In this document: piece after piece, positions 47,396-58,269 of the stretch
How the letters are laid out: the number at the start of each line of letters is the position of its first letter
Position numbering within the stretch: position 1 is the first letter of the stretch
DNA from: Zea mays
Lineage: Eukaryota; Streptophyta; Magnoliopsida; Poales; Poaceae
Direction of reading: 5' to 3'
Length of the DNA stretch: 64,000 bases
Assembly (NCBI RefSeq): GCF_902167145.1
Contig: NC_050097.1
Span: 225,513,034 to 225,577,033, forward strand
Notes under the pieces: generated by a model
The model's database searches: none
What the model saw: only the letters and a program-made list of their open reading frames with translations
Told to the model about the DNA's origin: nothing
Translations under genes and position numbers: made by a program

Positions 47396-50300
47396 CTAAA
47401 CACTGTGTGATATTGTGTACAAACTTAGTTCTGGGAATTTTTGCAAATTTCCATTTACATTGTAGAATAACCCTTGTTGATGAAGAACTTCACGGCGCAT
47501 AAAGTAAAGCAAGTCTCTTACAACCTTAGCCACGCCGGTGGAAACCATATCTCTTTCTAACCATTCAGCATTGATCTTAGATTTAGGAACCTGCAATGAA
47601 AGCAAAAAGCAATCGGTGCTAAGAGTAATGTGATGAGCAACAATATAACATAAAAATTGCAATATAGACAATGATAGCGAACTTACATCCTCACGATTGA
47701 CCATGTAATGGAAGGTGACACGACACCATTCGCATACATAATAACCGCACAGGACAGTACCCGGAGGTTGTTTGTCACCATATGGAAATAATGATATTGA
47801 CAAATTAGGCTTGTCCTCTGGATGTTCGCCGCCAAGATCTTTCCAATAAAAACGGTATGCACTGCATATAAGAATAGCATTGTGAGATTAAGAATACATT
47901 TGTTAAGATGTAATAAGTACAAGTGTGCAATAATAATCATACTTCTCTAAAATCTTCAAGAAGTCATTATACGTAGCCTTTTCCATTCTCAGTGAGTCGA
48001 AGACCACGACTTTACCATCCTTTGGCCAGATCATGATACAAATGTAGTGGTCACTATATAGACATAGACGAAAACACATGTTAATATCACGATTGCCATA
48101 ATTTATAGTTCAAAATTAAACCATGTCGATAACTTACTTAAAGTGGTGCGGAGCTATTATTAAGTCCTTGCCATGTTGTACATGATTGTACATGGCTCGT
48201 CCAATGTATGCCGCCATTACCTTCATTTTCTTTCTCTGATTCTGTTTGACGGCTTTCTCAAATTCAGCATCGTCCAAGTCTTTGTATTCTTCTCCTTGCC
48301 TCCGAGCAACTACTTTGTAGCGAGCTTGGGATATCATCAACGGGTCAAGAAACCCTGTCTTAAGTTGTTTCTTCTTATCATCCATGTATTGCATCCTACG
48401 TGTAATAGTGTTAATCGTTAGACTCTCGTTTATGTGTGCGTGTACAAAACTAACAAATATGAAAGTTTAGAGGTACTTACAAGCAGAAGAGGGTTAAGTA
48501 GTTCGTTTCCATCCTTTGTCGGTGGTACAACGACCAGAGATCGTCAAAGAATAAATGCCGCACAGGATTTATATGATCATTGCTCCAAAATGCATCTTCT
48601 GGCACAACAAATGTGAATTCCTCGAGTTTGTATTTGTTGCTAGCCACCATGTACCACTCATGCATTCTAATCTCCGGAGTCGACAACTTAGAAAGTTGCA
48701 CCGTCGTTAAGAACGGCCTCCCATTCACAAATTTAGGAGGAACATCCTCCTTCTTGTATACCGAGATATTGGTTTTAAGACGTAATGATTCTCGAGTATG
48801 AATCATTCCATCTTCTTCCCATACTTCGAAATTGTCTATTTGGGCCGGCCGTGTGCCAACTCCATGAGATGCTGATACTGCTTTTGATTGATTAGTCATA
48901 ACTCTCTGCAATTTATGCAGGTAGCGTGCCACTGATTCTGACGGTTTCTTGACATCGTCTGTGGCGATTCGCTTATGAATCTTCTTTGAAATAGTTGGCC
49001 CTTCAACATTGGTGCCAACCTTTGGTTCCTTTTTTATGTTGACGTCGACATTCCGAGGAACAATTTTGTCTACGCCCCCCTCGTCGAGTTCCTTCGCAAG
49101 AGGCGATATGATTGTTTCAACGATTTTTTTGGAGGTCGGTGTCATATCTTCCTGCACCATGGGGTGTGGAATGATCGAACTAGCTTTTTGTTGCATTGGT
49201 GTTGAATTCGGCTCATCACCAAACTTGATGTCGCGTCGATGCCAAAGGACCAACTCGTTAATTGCCTCATGCAAAGTTATGATCCCCTCAACTGGAAAAT
49301 CTATCTCCCAATCTTCACAACCATTGTCTGTGATTTCTAGAACTTCGACCACAGCATAGTGTGGCGGGACAGGATTGTCCTTGTAGTTAACAAGTCCTGG
49401 TTTTACCAAACCAGTAGCAGCTTGCTTTGTTTTTGTCCCAGATCGATTGATTGGAATATGAAGAAAGCAAGGCTTGTCCTCAACAATATCGTCTACAGGG
49501 TACTTGGTCAAGTCTTGCACAGATCCAACGCTGCTAGGGACTATAGGTGGACTCATGTGGCTTGGCTTGAGTTCAAATGATATGCATTCTGTTTTTTTCA
49601 TTTTGTTCATCACGTCATTAATAGCCTTTTGTACCCTTTCATCAATAGTCTCTTCAAGGGTCCTTTTCGACTTCTCGTGTTTCCTATATGACGACGCATA
49701 CTCTGGAAACGCCTCTCTCCAGGAAATCTTAGAAGAGATTCCCCGAGCCCGTCCAGTGTGTTCAGGATTGCCTAGGGCTGCAGTTAGTATGTCATTCTCC
49801 CTCCGAGGCTTAAATTCTCCTTTTTTTCTCTTATCTGCATATTCTTGAATTTTTGACGAAACTTCGCCTACCAATTCTGGATGCACAAGTTTGCCGTCCT
49901 CACTCAAACCTGCTCGACCTAAGATCCAACGAATAGCTCTCTCATCGATATCTTTTAATATTGGGTCCAAAGTGCCGTTAGTTATAGCTTCCTCGATAAT
50001 CTTGTTCCACTGCACAACTTTATGGTGATATCCGCTTGACCCCAGGCGATGGGGGTGTTTGTTCATCTTCGCTCTCTGAGAATTAGTTTCGCCCAGTTCT
50101 TTGGCCTTCAGTTCGGTCTTCTGACGAACAAATTCCTCCCACTGAGCTTGAGTGATTTTCCCCATTTTCTTGGGCGGAGGAACCTTATTCTTCTTAACAA
50201 AGTCCCTATTCATCTCGGCCTTCCACCCACGAAACATCTTGGCCATAGCAGAGAGCATCGACTTCCTTACTGCATCCTCTGTGCCTTTTGGGAACTTGAA

Positions 50301-50909
50301 TGACTCAGACAACTTAGCCCATAGCTTGTTGCGGGTGTCTTCATCTAAATCCTTCCATTTTTGAAGTGTGATTGGCACTATATCTCTAACAGTAGCCCCG
50401 CAGGAATTTCGAAACTTTGTAACCACGTCAAGTGGTTCTTCAGGAAACCCCTCTGCATTTAGTTTTGTTACATACATAACTGCACCTTCTTTCATCTGAT
50501 TTGGACCTCGTCGCCCTCGTTTCCGCTTATGTGAAACGGATGATTCAGGCATCGGAGCATCCTCCGTGTTTCGTGTAGAAGATGCATCCTCTTTCTTCTC
50601 TTCATTTGAAATCTATATAGTGAAAAAATTAATGGCCTTTCATATATGAACATTATTTTACAATATAGTCCACATATTTCTATTTACCTCTTCATCGTTG
50701 GGAATATAGTCGGCATCAAGCTCATCTGATGTTTTTTTCTTCCTTGGAGGTATAGGAGTACAAGGATTGTCGTCACTAGTACTATCCTCCCCGCTCCCTT
50801 CACTGGAGCTGCTCGTTGTCTGCCATTCAAGTTTGGTCGCGTCTTCATCAACTTTGTTAGACGCACCGGTGCAGACCACATCCATACTAGGCTGCTCGTT
50901 GTCTGCCAT
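47396..50909 (-). CDS. TnpA-position gene: Transposase_24-like region joined to a Ulp1-like cysteine protease, six exons
   Basis: Exons read as 50909-50688, 50612-48481, 48395-48138, 48053-47943, 47861-47687 and 47590-47396. All have GT-AG borders and consistent phase, summing to 3093 bases (1030 aa plus stop). Exon 1 is acidic (starts MADNEQPSMDVV). Exon 2 carries a basic patch (KRKRGRRGPNQ), then a plant Transposase_24/Ptta-like region (LDVVTKFRNSCGATVRDIV, WEEFVRQKTELKAKEL, HRLGSSGYHHKVVQW). Exons 4 and 5 hold a C48/Ulp1-type catalytic set: His in DHYICIMIWP, Asp in VVVFDSL, Gln in KQPPGT and Cys in LCGYYVCE. The family role would be subterminal DNA binding plus a possible SUMO or ubiquitin-like protease activity in the nucleus. 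Both roles are inferred. Confidence 0.82.
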
Positions 50910-51018
50910 TCAAGCTGGTTCCATCGATAAAGGGATATACTGTTAGTGTGATATACTGGTTCCATCAATAAGGGAACTTGGAGAAAAGGCACTTTCCAAT
51001 GCAGTTAGACAGAGAAGG

Positions 51019-52062
51019 CATGGCTGTGATGTTATAATGCTGAAGGACCCCAAGAAGAGATTATGCCCTATAGTCTACCACCTCTCGTTATTTGTGGGCT
51101 TCACCGAGGGCGGGAAACATTTGGTGACATCAAACGACCTTCGGGTTGGGGACGTCTGCGAGCTTGTTAAGGGGCCAGACGATGGTGAGCCGGTGTACTC
51201 TGTCCGGATGTGTGGTCACAAAATTTAAAGCCGCCCCGGCTTCATCTGTGCGCTTCTCTTCTCTTATGTCGGCTACTAAGATCACTTAGCGACCCACCTA
51301 AGAGAAGAGAAGCACACACATGCAGCCGGGGCAGCTTTTAATTTTGTGACCACACATCCGGACATAGTACACCGGCTCAACATCGTCTGGCCTCTTAACA
51401 AGCTCGCAGACGTCTTCAGCCCGAAGGTCGTTTGCTATCACCAAATGTTTCCAGCCATCGGTGAAGCCCACAAATAACGGGAGGTGGTAGACTACAGGGC
51501 TTAATCTCTTCTTGGGGTACTTCAGCATTATAACATCACAGCCATGCTGAAGGACCCCAAGAAGAGATTAAGCCCTGTAGGACCCCAAGAAGATATTAAG
51601 CCCTGTGGACTACCACCTCCCGTTATTTGTGGGCTTCACCGAGGGCGGGAAACATTTGGTGACATCAAACGACCTTCAGGCTGGGGACGTCTGCGAGCTT
51701 GTTAAGGGGCCAGACGATGGTGAGCCGGTGTACTCTGTCCGGATGTGTGGTCACAAAATTTAAAGCCGCCCCGGCTTCATCTGTGCGCTTCTCTTCTCTT
51801 ATGTCGGCTACTAAGATCACTTAGCGACCCACCTAAGAGAAGAGAAGCACACACATGCAGCCGGGGCAGCTTTTAATTTTGTGACCACACATCCGGACAT
51901 AGTACACCGGCTCACCATCATCTGGCCCCTTAACAAGCTCGCAGACGTCTTCAACCCGAAGGTCGTTTGCTATCACCAAATGTTTCCAGCCATCGGTGAA
52001 GCCCACAAATAACGGGAGGTGGTAGACTACAGGACTTAATCTCTTCTTGGGGTCTACACACT
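51019..52062. repeat. Two adjacent inverted repeats of a B3-domain gene fragment inside the CACTA element
   Basis: Unit 1 is 51019-51546 and unit 2 runs from 51543 to about 52062. In each, a plus-strand copy is followed by a minus-strand copy with a short centre (GGCTACTAAGATCACTTAGC). The translations on both strands read LFVGFTDGWKHLVIANDL and VCELVKGPDDGEPVYYVRM, typical of the C-terminal part of a plant B3 DNA-binding domain. Outer ends are flanked by CATGGCTGTGATG / CATCACAGCCATG. Unit 2 has a small local duplication (GTAGGACCCCAAGAAG). This is a captured host-gene fragment, duplicated and inverted, not a working gene. A transcript through it would fold into long hairpins. Confidence 0.85.
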
Positions 52063-52301
52063 TAAGATTGTAGGAGCTAGTGCTCAACTACTAGCATCTA
52101 TAGATATGGACACAAGTCCAAATTTGGTGCTACTCGGCACCATCGATATCACTAGAAAAAAAATACATCAAAGAGATACACTTCCCAATAGTACTCGAAG
52201 ATAGTTCATTGACTTGACACTCTCTAAGAGGTTCATACAAAATACATTATCTCTAAGAGTGAAACCTACGATACTCATATCGTGTTGTTTAGGACTAAAC
52301 A

Positions 52302-52679
52302 TCAACAACCCCTTGACTGGTCGCTATCATACTCAATTCCAAAATATTTTTCCAATATGTCGGCTTGAGTAAGGAGATCTGGGCATGGGAGTTCCTCCAA
52401 ATCATCTGCAGCTTCATCATCATCTTCAGCATATTGCAGGGCTTCATCTTGAATAATTTTAGCCCTCTTGGAGTCAGCATACTTTTTGATGGACAGAGCA
52501 CACTTCTCAAGCATGTCGCATACATCTCCAATTTGAAACAAAGTGGTCTTAAGTGTGTACACCGATTCCGGTTCACTAGTATCCACAACCCCATCAGTCA
52601 CTAGACTGCGAATGATGTCAACATGTGTCTCGATGACTCGAACTGAGCTCTCAACCATGTCAAGTGGCTCTTTTTCCAT
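52302..52679 (-). CDS. Unrecognised small ORF in the CACTA element (125 aa)
   Basis: Starts at the Met in MEKEPLDMVESSVRV. The frame is open 53 codons further upstream but that part looks like leader. The protein is acidic, with predicted-helical stretches and a cluster EDDDEAADDLEELPCPDLL, ending IEYDSDQSRGC. No family recognised. It could be an extra exon of the leftward transcript or a captured gene piece. Confidence 0.4.
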   Translation of the reverse strand: MEKEPLDMVESSVRVIETHVDIIRSLVTDGVVDTSEPESVYTLKTTLFQIGDVCDMLEKCALSIKKYADSKRAKIIQDEALQYAEDDDEAADDLEELPCPDLLTQADILEKYFGIEYDSDQSRGC

Positions 52680-53025
52680 CTTTAAAACTGAAAATGGCCA
52701 AGCCTCACAATCAACATTGAGATCGCAACAAAGGCAGGGATCAGAGGGAAAACAAGGATGTGGCTTATAGGGCAAAAAGAGGGGTCCAAATAACATTGTC
52801 ATGGCTATGAACAAGTCAAAGATGGGAGATAAGAACAAGTCTTATAACATAGGGTTGGGAAGCAAAGATAGGTAGTCAAAAAACTAAGAAGGGAGATAAG
52901 AACAAGTCTTATAACATAGGGAGATAATAACATTGCCATGGCTATGTACTTCCATGATGTATGTGGCCATAAACACTAAAAATAGACTTGTTTCCCCAAT
53001 CACTATGGAGATTTTCTACCAAGAA

Positions 53026-53405
53026 GGGGTCCTAGTAGTTGCATCAACTATCCATGACAAAATTCTTCATAAGCATAATTACCAACATTTAATCACAAGG
53101 GATACAAGCTACTAAAGCAAAAATGGTGACCTTAACAAAATATGTAAGTGAAAACACCAACAATATAAGCATAATGACCAACATTAACAATATAAGATTA
53201 ACAATAATTAAGGCAGGGGTCCTAGTAGTTGCATCAACTATCCATGACAAAATTCTTCATAAGCATAATTACCAACATTTAATCACAAGGGATACAAGCT
53301 ACTAAAGCAAAAATGATGACCTTAACAAAATATGTAAGTGAAAACACCAACAATATAATTATAATGACCAACATTAACAATATAAGATTAACAATAATTA
53401 AGGCA
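53026..53405 (+). repeat. 190-bp tandem duplication
   Basis: Two nearly identical 190-bp copies (53026-53215 and 53216-53405), each starting GGGGTCCTAGTAG and ending ATTAAGGCAG. Only a few differences were seen (for example GGTGACC versus GATGACC), so the duplication is recent. Confidence 0.9.
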
Positions 53406-53459
53406 GGACTAGCAAAAACAAGTAATGAAGGCATGAATTTTTAACAAGTAATTAAGGCA

Positions 53460-53900
53460 TGATCAAGGAGTGCACCGAGGGCTCGGAGATGGGCACGGCG
53501 GCGCACTCGGCGCTCGGGCTCGGCGGCGCTCGGGCTCGAGGATGGGGACGGCGACGCTTGGCCTCGGAGACGGTGGCGCTTGGGCTCGGGGACGGGGAAG
53601 GGGACGGTGGCGCACTCGGAGATGGGCACGGCGGCGCGCTCGGGCTCGGGTACGGGGAAGGGGACGGTGGCGCACTCGGAGATGGGCTCGGCGGCGCTCG
53701 GGCTCGGGGACGGGGAAGGGGACGGTGGCGCACTCGGAGATGGGCTCGGCGGCGCTCGGGCTCGGGGACGGGGTGGAGGGCGCCTCGGATGACGGTGGCG
53801 CTCGGGGACGGGCGCCCAGCTCGGAGACGGTGGTGGTTGGGCTCGGGCTCGGCGACGGCGTGGAGGGCGCTCACGGCTCGGAGACGGGGACGGGAACGGC
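53460..53900. repeat. GC-rich minisatellite in the CACTA element
   Basis: Imperfect repeats, period about 60 bp, of GGCGCACTCGGAGATGGGC / GGCTCGGGGACGGGGAAGGGG. It is open in several frames without a real protein signature. It lies just left of the central palindrome, in the 5' region of the leftward transcript. Confidence 0.85.
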
Positions 53901-53970
53901 GGCGCAGCAGCCTGGCGGCGAAGTATCAGCTCCTGGCGAAAACACTAAACCCTAAGCCACCGTACCGACG

Positions 53971-54169
53971 CTTTTATATAGTAAACACATCACAGGCGGA
54001 TTTTAAGAAAAACCGCTTGTGATGTATAACATCACAAGCGGTTTTCTATGTCGACCGCCTGTGATATGTAAACATCACAGGCGGTCGACATAGAAAACCG
54101 CTTGTGATGTTATACATCACAAGCGGTTTTTCTTAAAATCCGCCTGTGATGTGTATGTAGTATAAAAGG
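53971..54169. promoter_or_regulatory. Central palindrome with mirrored TATA boxes: probable two-way promoter of the CACTA element
   Basis: Perfect inverted repeat with 81-base arms (53985-54065 and 54074-54154) and an 8-base centre. It is made of alternating ATCACAGGCGG and ATCACAAGCGG units, the same motif as the element's subterminal repeats. A minus-strand TATATAAAAG (53971-53980) lies 4 bases outside the left arm, and a plus-strand TATAAAAGG (54161-54169) lies 6 bases outside the right arm. The two transposase genes point away from it. Binding of the element's own TnpA-type protein here would allow autoregulation; this is inferred. Confidence 0.75.
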
Positions 54170-54677
54170 CTCGGTTCCAGCGCAGGAACCCTAACTTCCG
54201 GAGCCCGACGCCGCTAGGCTGCACAGTACTGTAGCGGCGGCGGATTTTTTTGATCTACGGGGAAAAGGTTTTGTTTTTGATTTTCGGGCTTGATTTCAAG
54301 AGTTTATGCATATATATGATCTCCGTTTGTTTTATTTCTCATTTTGATACGATTTTTTGCCTCAATTTTGTAATATAGACCGGAATTGAAGAAAAACTCA
54401 GGAATTCCAAGATTTAGACTTGTAGTTGATCTGATTTAAAGATTTTTTTGAAGAGTTGTCTCACCTCAAGGTACCTATATTGCTGCAATCTTGTTTCATT
54501 TTCATGCACATTAATTCGTTCATGATTTAGGGATTAAATTAAATTAATTAGGGATATTTTAAAAAATTTTGTCTCATATACTAGGTACATCTCGATATGA
54601 TCTTGTTTCACTTTCATGAACATTTATTTTTTCATGTTACATCTCGATATTGACGTTAATCAATATAGGGATAGGTA

Positions 54678-57600
54678 ATGGCGGACCGAGGTTGGATGTA
54701 CAATGTGCCAAGACCACATCCGTCGTACATTCGAAATTTGAGAAGCTTTATTGAAGCGGCCAACAAGCACGCGAATTTGCGAAAGAGCAAGGAGATATTA
54801 TGTCCGTGCATCGATTGTGATAATAAGATAGCTTGGAGAGATATAGGAGTAATCCAATCACATCTGCTAAAAAGAGGGTTTAAAAACAATTACACGATAT
54901 GGTCAGAACATGGTGAGTTGGATCCGTGTGAAGTGCCTGGTAATGACGAGAGAGTTGTCGGAATTTTAGATCTTAAAGTTGATGGTGAAGTGGATAATGT
55001 GGATGCTAATCAAGAATTTGAAGAATTTGATTGTGAAGAGATGTTGCGCCATATGGAACCAGAAATGTTAAGTTCTGTGGGATCGCAGAAAGGGCTATCT
55101 AAAATGGAGGGACTGGAAAGTGCCTCAAAAGAACCTTTATATGATGAATCAAAGGGTTGTGACAAAGAGTTTACTACACTGCGTACAGTTCTAGAACTTC
55201 TGAAGTTGAAGGCTAGCGCCGGATGGTCTGATACTAGCTTCACAGATCTTTTGAATTTTCTGTCTCAATTACTACCAAAACCCAACAAACTACCAACAAG
55301 CACTTATAAAGCGAAGAAGCTTATATCTCCCATAGCTCTGGGTGTGCAAAAAATTCATGCATGTCCGAACCATTGTATTCTGTATCGTGGCGATTTTGAG
55401 AACGCATCAAGATGCCCAGTTTGCAATGTCAGTCGATACAAGAAGAGCTACAATCAAGACTGTGTAAAAAAATTCCCGAAGAAAAATAAAAACAAGAAAT
55501 CCACTATTGGACCTGAAAGTGACGATGACACTTTTGATGACATGGATGGGAAAAAGAAGTCAAAGAACCCAGCTTTGGTGATGTGGTATCTTCCAGTAAT
55601 TGATCGCTTAAAACGTTTGTTCTCAAACCCTAGGGAGGCTGAGCTTATGCGTTGGCATGCTGAAAATCGCAAGCAGAATAACAAACAGATTCGACACCCT
55701 GCTGATGCATCACAATGGAAAAATTTCGATCTTATGTATCCTGAGTTTGCCAAAGAAACCAGAAATGTAAGATTTGCTTTGGGTACAGACGGAATGAATC
55801 CATTTGGTGAAAAAAGAAGTGTACATAGCACCTGGCCCGTGACTTTAACGATGTACAACCTTCCATCATGGCTGTGTCACAAAAGAAAGTATATTATGTT
55901 GACTATTCTTATTCAAGGTCCGAAATCAGCTGGTGTTGATATTGATGTGTTCCTAGAACCTCTTATGGAAGATATGACAAAGCTCTGGAATGAAGGAGTT
56001 AGAATATGGGATGAGTATTGCCGTGAGTATTTCAACTTAAGAGCAATTATATTTGTTACCATCCATGATTCTCCCGGTGGCGCCACACTATCAGGGCAAA
56101 AGACTAAAGGAAAGAATGGTTGTGTAGTGTGCGTCGATGGAACTGCTTCCATGTACCTTAAATCATCCAAGAAGTTGGTGTTCATGGGACACAGACGGTT
56201 CTTGATGAAGCAGCATAAGTACCGAAAGATGAAAGAGGAATTTAACAATCAACTGGAAAGTGAAGGTGCACCAAAGCCTTATAGTGGGAAACTTGTTTTT
56301 GAAATTGTAAAGAACATTCATGTTGTATTCGGAAAGGGAAAAAACAAAGGAGAAAAGAGAAAGAGAACTGACCCTTCAACTTACACAACTTTCAAGAAGC
56401 AATCAATATTTTTCAAGTACCTCCCATACTGGAAGGATATGGAAATTTGCCACAGCATTGATTTGATGCATGTAACAAAAAATGTTTTTGACAGCATCAT
56501 TGGAACCTTGTTGGGCATGCCGAGTAAGACAAAAGACGGACTTAAATCACGCAATGATCTAGTAGATCTTCAAATCAGACCGGAACTTCATCCAGTGGAT
56601 AGTGGCAAAGGGAAGCCTTACCTCCCCCCAGCTAGCTACAACTTGTCAGTTGAGGAGAGAACAAAGATTTGCAAATGTTTGCGTGGGGTCAAAGTGCCCA
56701 CAGGTTTCTCATCCAATATCAGCAGACTAGTCAGGATGAAGGACTTGTCTCTATTTGGCTACAACTCTCATGACTGTCATGTGATGATGACGGTGTTCCT
56801 CCCAATTGCGGTAAGAGCCCTCAAAACAGAGCATGTCAAAGTTGTCATCACACGCTTGTGTTACTTTTTCAATGCGGTTTCACAAAAAGTAATAGCTTTA
56901 GAAGACTTGGACTATCTAAAGGCATACATCATCGAGACTATGTGCAAGCTTGAAATGTGTTTTCCTCCATCATTTTTTGATATGCAAGTACACCTAATCA
57001 TACATCTCGTGGATCAGATAAAAATATTAGGGCCACTATATTTACATCATATGTTTCAGTTGGAGCGATACCTGGGAGTATTAAAAGGTTATGTGCGAAA
57101 TCGCGCTCACCCAGAGGGTTCAATCATGGAGGGATACACTACAGAAGAAGTGATTGAGAGCTGTATAGATTACATCAGTGACGGAACAATGATAGGTGTG
57201 CCTGTACCTAAACATGAGGGTAAACTATGTGGGAGAGGGAGAATGGGCAAGAAAACTTTTCGCGTTGAGGATTACAAGCTAGTACATTGTGCTCATGGTA
57301 GTGTACTACAACATCTCACGATAGCCGAGCCTTACATAGAGGAACACCTGAATGAGCTTCGTAAAGAAAATCAGAACCGCACAGAGGACTGGATCATGAG
57401 GGAGCACAAACATCGTTTCAGCGAATGGTTAATGGACAAAAACATCCCATTCGGAGACTCTTCGGATGAGAAAACAATGAAGAATTTGGCTTCTGGACCA
57501 TCGTGTTTTGTGACATCATGGCAAGCATATGACATCAATGGGTACACATTCTACACTAAATCAAAAGACATGAAAAGTGTTGCACAAAATAGCGGTGTTC

Positions 57601-58043
57601 GTATCGATGCTTTTGACCTACATGGACAGAAGACCACATATTTTGGATTCATAGAGGAAATATGGGAACTTGATTATGGCCCAAGCATGAAAATACCCTT
57701 GTTTAAGTGCCAATGGGTACAACATCCCGTGGGGGTGATAGTGGATAACTACGAACTCACACTGGTAGACTTAAAGAAAGTAGGATATAAAGATGACCCG
57801 TGGGTTCTCGCCGAATGTGTTGCACAAGTGTTCTATGTACTCGATCCAGCAGATGAGAAGATGCATGTAGTTATTTCTGGAAAGCAAAAAATTGTTGGAG
57901 TTGAGAATGTGGGAGACCAAGATGAGGAATACAATAAGTATGAAGAGATGTTCGTCTTTAACGGTCCAGAGAGAATCAAGCGTGTGGAAAAGAAAATTGA
58001 TAAGAACTTAAAGCCATACATGCGGAAAAATGGTAGTTCATGA
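54678..58043 (+). CDS. TNP2-type CACTA transposase (TnpD-like, 1121 aa)
   Basis: Domains in order: a Transpos_assoc-type N-terminus (DRGWMYNVPRPHPSYI, CPCIDCDN), a TNP2/Transposase_21 core, a DUF4218-like region (QLERYLGVLKGYVRNRAHPEG) and a DUF4216-like C-terminus (YFGFIEEIWELDYG). Candidate DDE acidic residues are Asp about 371 in LGTDGMNPFG and Asp about 595 in HSIDLMHVTKNV. Family members cut CACTA ends in the nucleus together with a TnpA-type protein. The start Met follows a likely 5'-UTR intron (donor CAAG|GTACCT near 54472, acceptor ATATAG near 54669) downstream of the central TATA. The single long frame is intact and of usual length. Confidence 0.93.
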   Translation: MADRGWMYNVPRPHPSYIRNLRSFIEAANKHANLRKSKEILCPCIDCDNKIAWRDIGVIQSHLLKRGFKNNYTIWSEHGELDPCEVPGNDERVVGILDLKVDGEVDNVDANQEFEEFDCEEMLRHMEPEMLSSVGSQKGLSKMEGLESASKEPLYDESKGCDKEFTTLRTVLELLKLKASAGWSDTSFTDLLNFLSQLLPKPNKLPTSTYKAKKLISPIALGVQKIHACPNHCILYRGDFENASRCPVCNVSRYKKSYNQDCVKKFPKKNKNKKSTIGPESDDDTFDDMDGKKKSKNPALVMWYLPVIDRLKRLFSNPREAELMRWHAENRKQNNKQIRHPADASQWKNFDLMYPEFAKETRNVRFALGTDGMNPFGEKRSVHSTWPVTLTMYNLPSWLCHKRKYIMLTILIQGPKSAGVDIDVFLEPLMEDMTKLWNEGVRIWDEYCREYFNLRAIIFVTIHDSPGGATLSGQKTKGKNGCVVCVDGTASMYLKSSKKLVFMGHRRFLMKQHKYRKMKEEFNNQLESEGAPKPYSGKLVFEIVKNIHVVFGKGKNKGEKRKRTDPSTYTTFKKQSIFFKYLPYWKDMEICHSIDLMHVTKNVFDSIIGTLLGMPSKTKDGLKSRNDLVDLQIRPELHPVDSGKGKPYLPPASYNLSVEERTKICKCLRGVKVPTGFSSNISRLVRMKDLSLFGYNSHDCHVMMTVFLPIAVRALKTEHVKVVITRLCYFFNAVSQKVIALEDLDYLKAYIIETMCKLEMCFPPSFFDMQVHLIIHLVDQIKILGPLYLHHMFQLERYLGVLKGYVRNRAHPEGSIMEGYTTEEVIESCIDYISDGTMIGVPVPKHEGKLCGRGRMGKKTFRVEDYKLVHCAHGSVLQHLTIAEPYIEEHLNELRKENQNRTEDWIMREHKHRFSEWLMDKNIPFGDSSDEKTMKNLASGPSCFVTSWQAYDINGYTFYTKSKDMKSVAQNSGVRIDAFDLHGQKTTYFGFIEEIWELDYGPSMKIPLFKCQWVQHPVGVIVDNYELTLVDLKKVGYKDDPWVLAECVAQVFYVLDPADEKMHVVISGKQKIVGVENVGDQDEEYNKYEEMFVFNGPERIKRVEKKIDKNLKPYMRKNGSS

Positions 58044-58269
58044 AAAATTGTATGAATCAAATTGTATTTGTTATCATGTATGATCGACTATGAATTGTGG
58101 TTGCCAATTAATTTAAAATCTCTCTAGTTATCTATGTGTGCTATTATAATTCATTTAAATTGTATTTGCATATTATTGTTAAAAATTAAATATTAATTCA
58201 TTTAAATTGTATTTGCATATTTCTGTTAAAAATTAAAATTATTTTCATATTTAAATTGTATTTTCATAA

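Noticed and set aside
53452..54022. Several long GC-rich ORFs on both strands
   Set aside because: Minisatellite translation (Gly/Arg/Ala and Pro/Ser repeats) without a domain.
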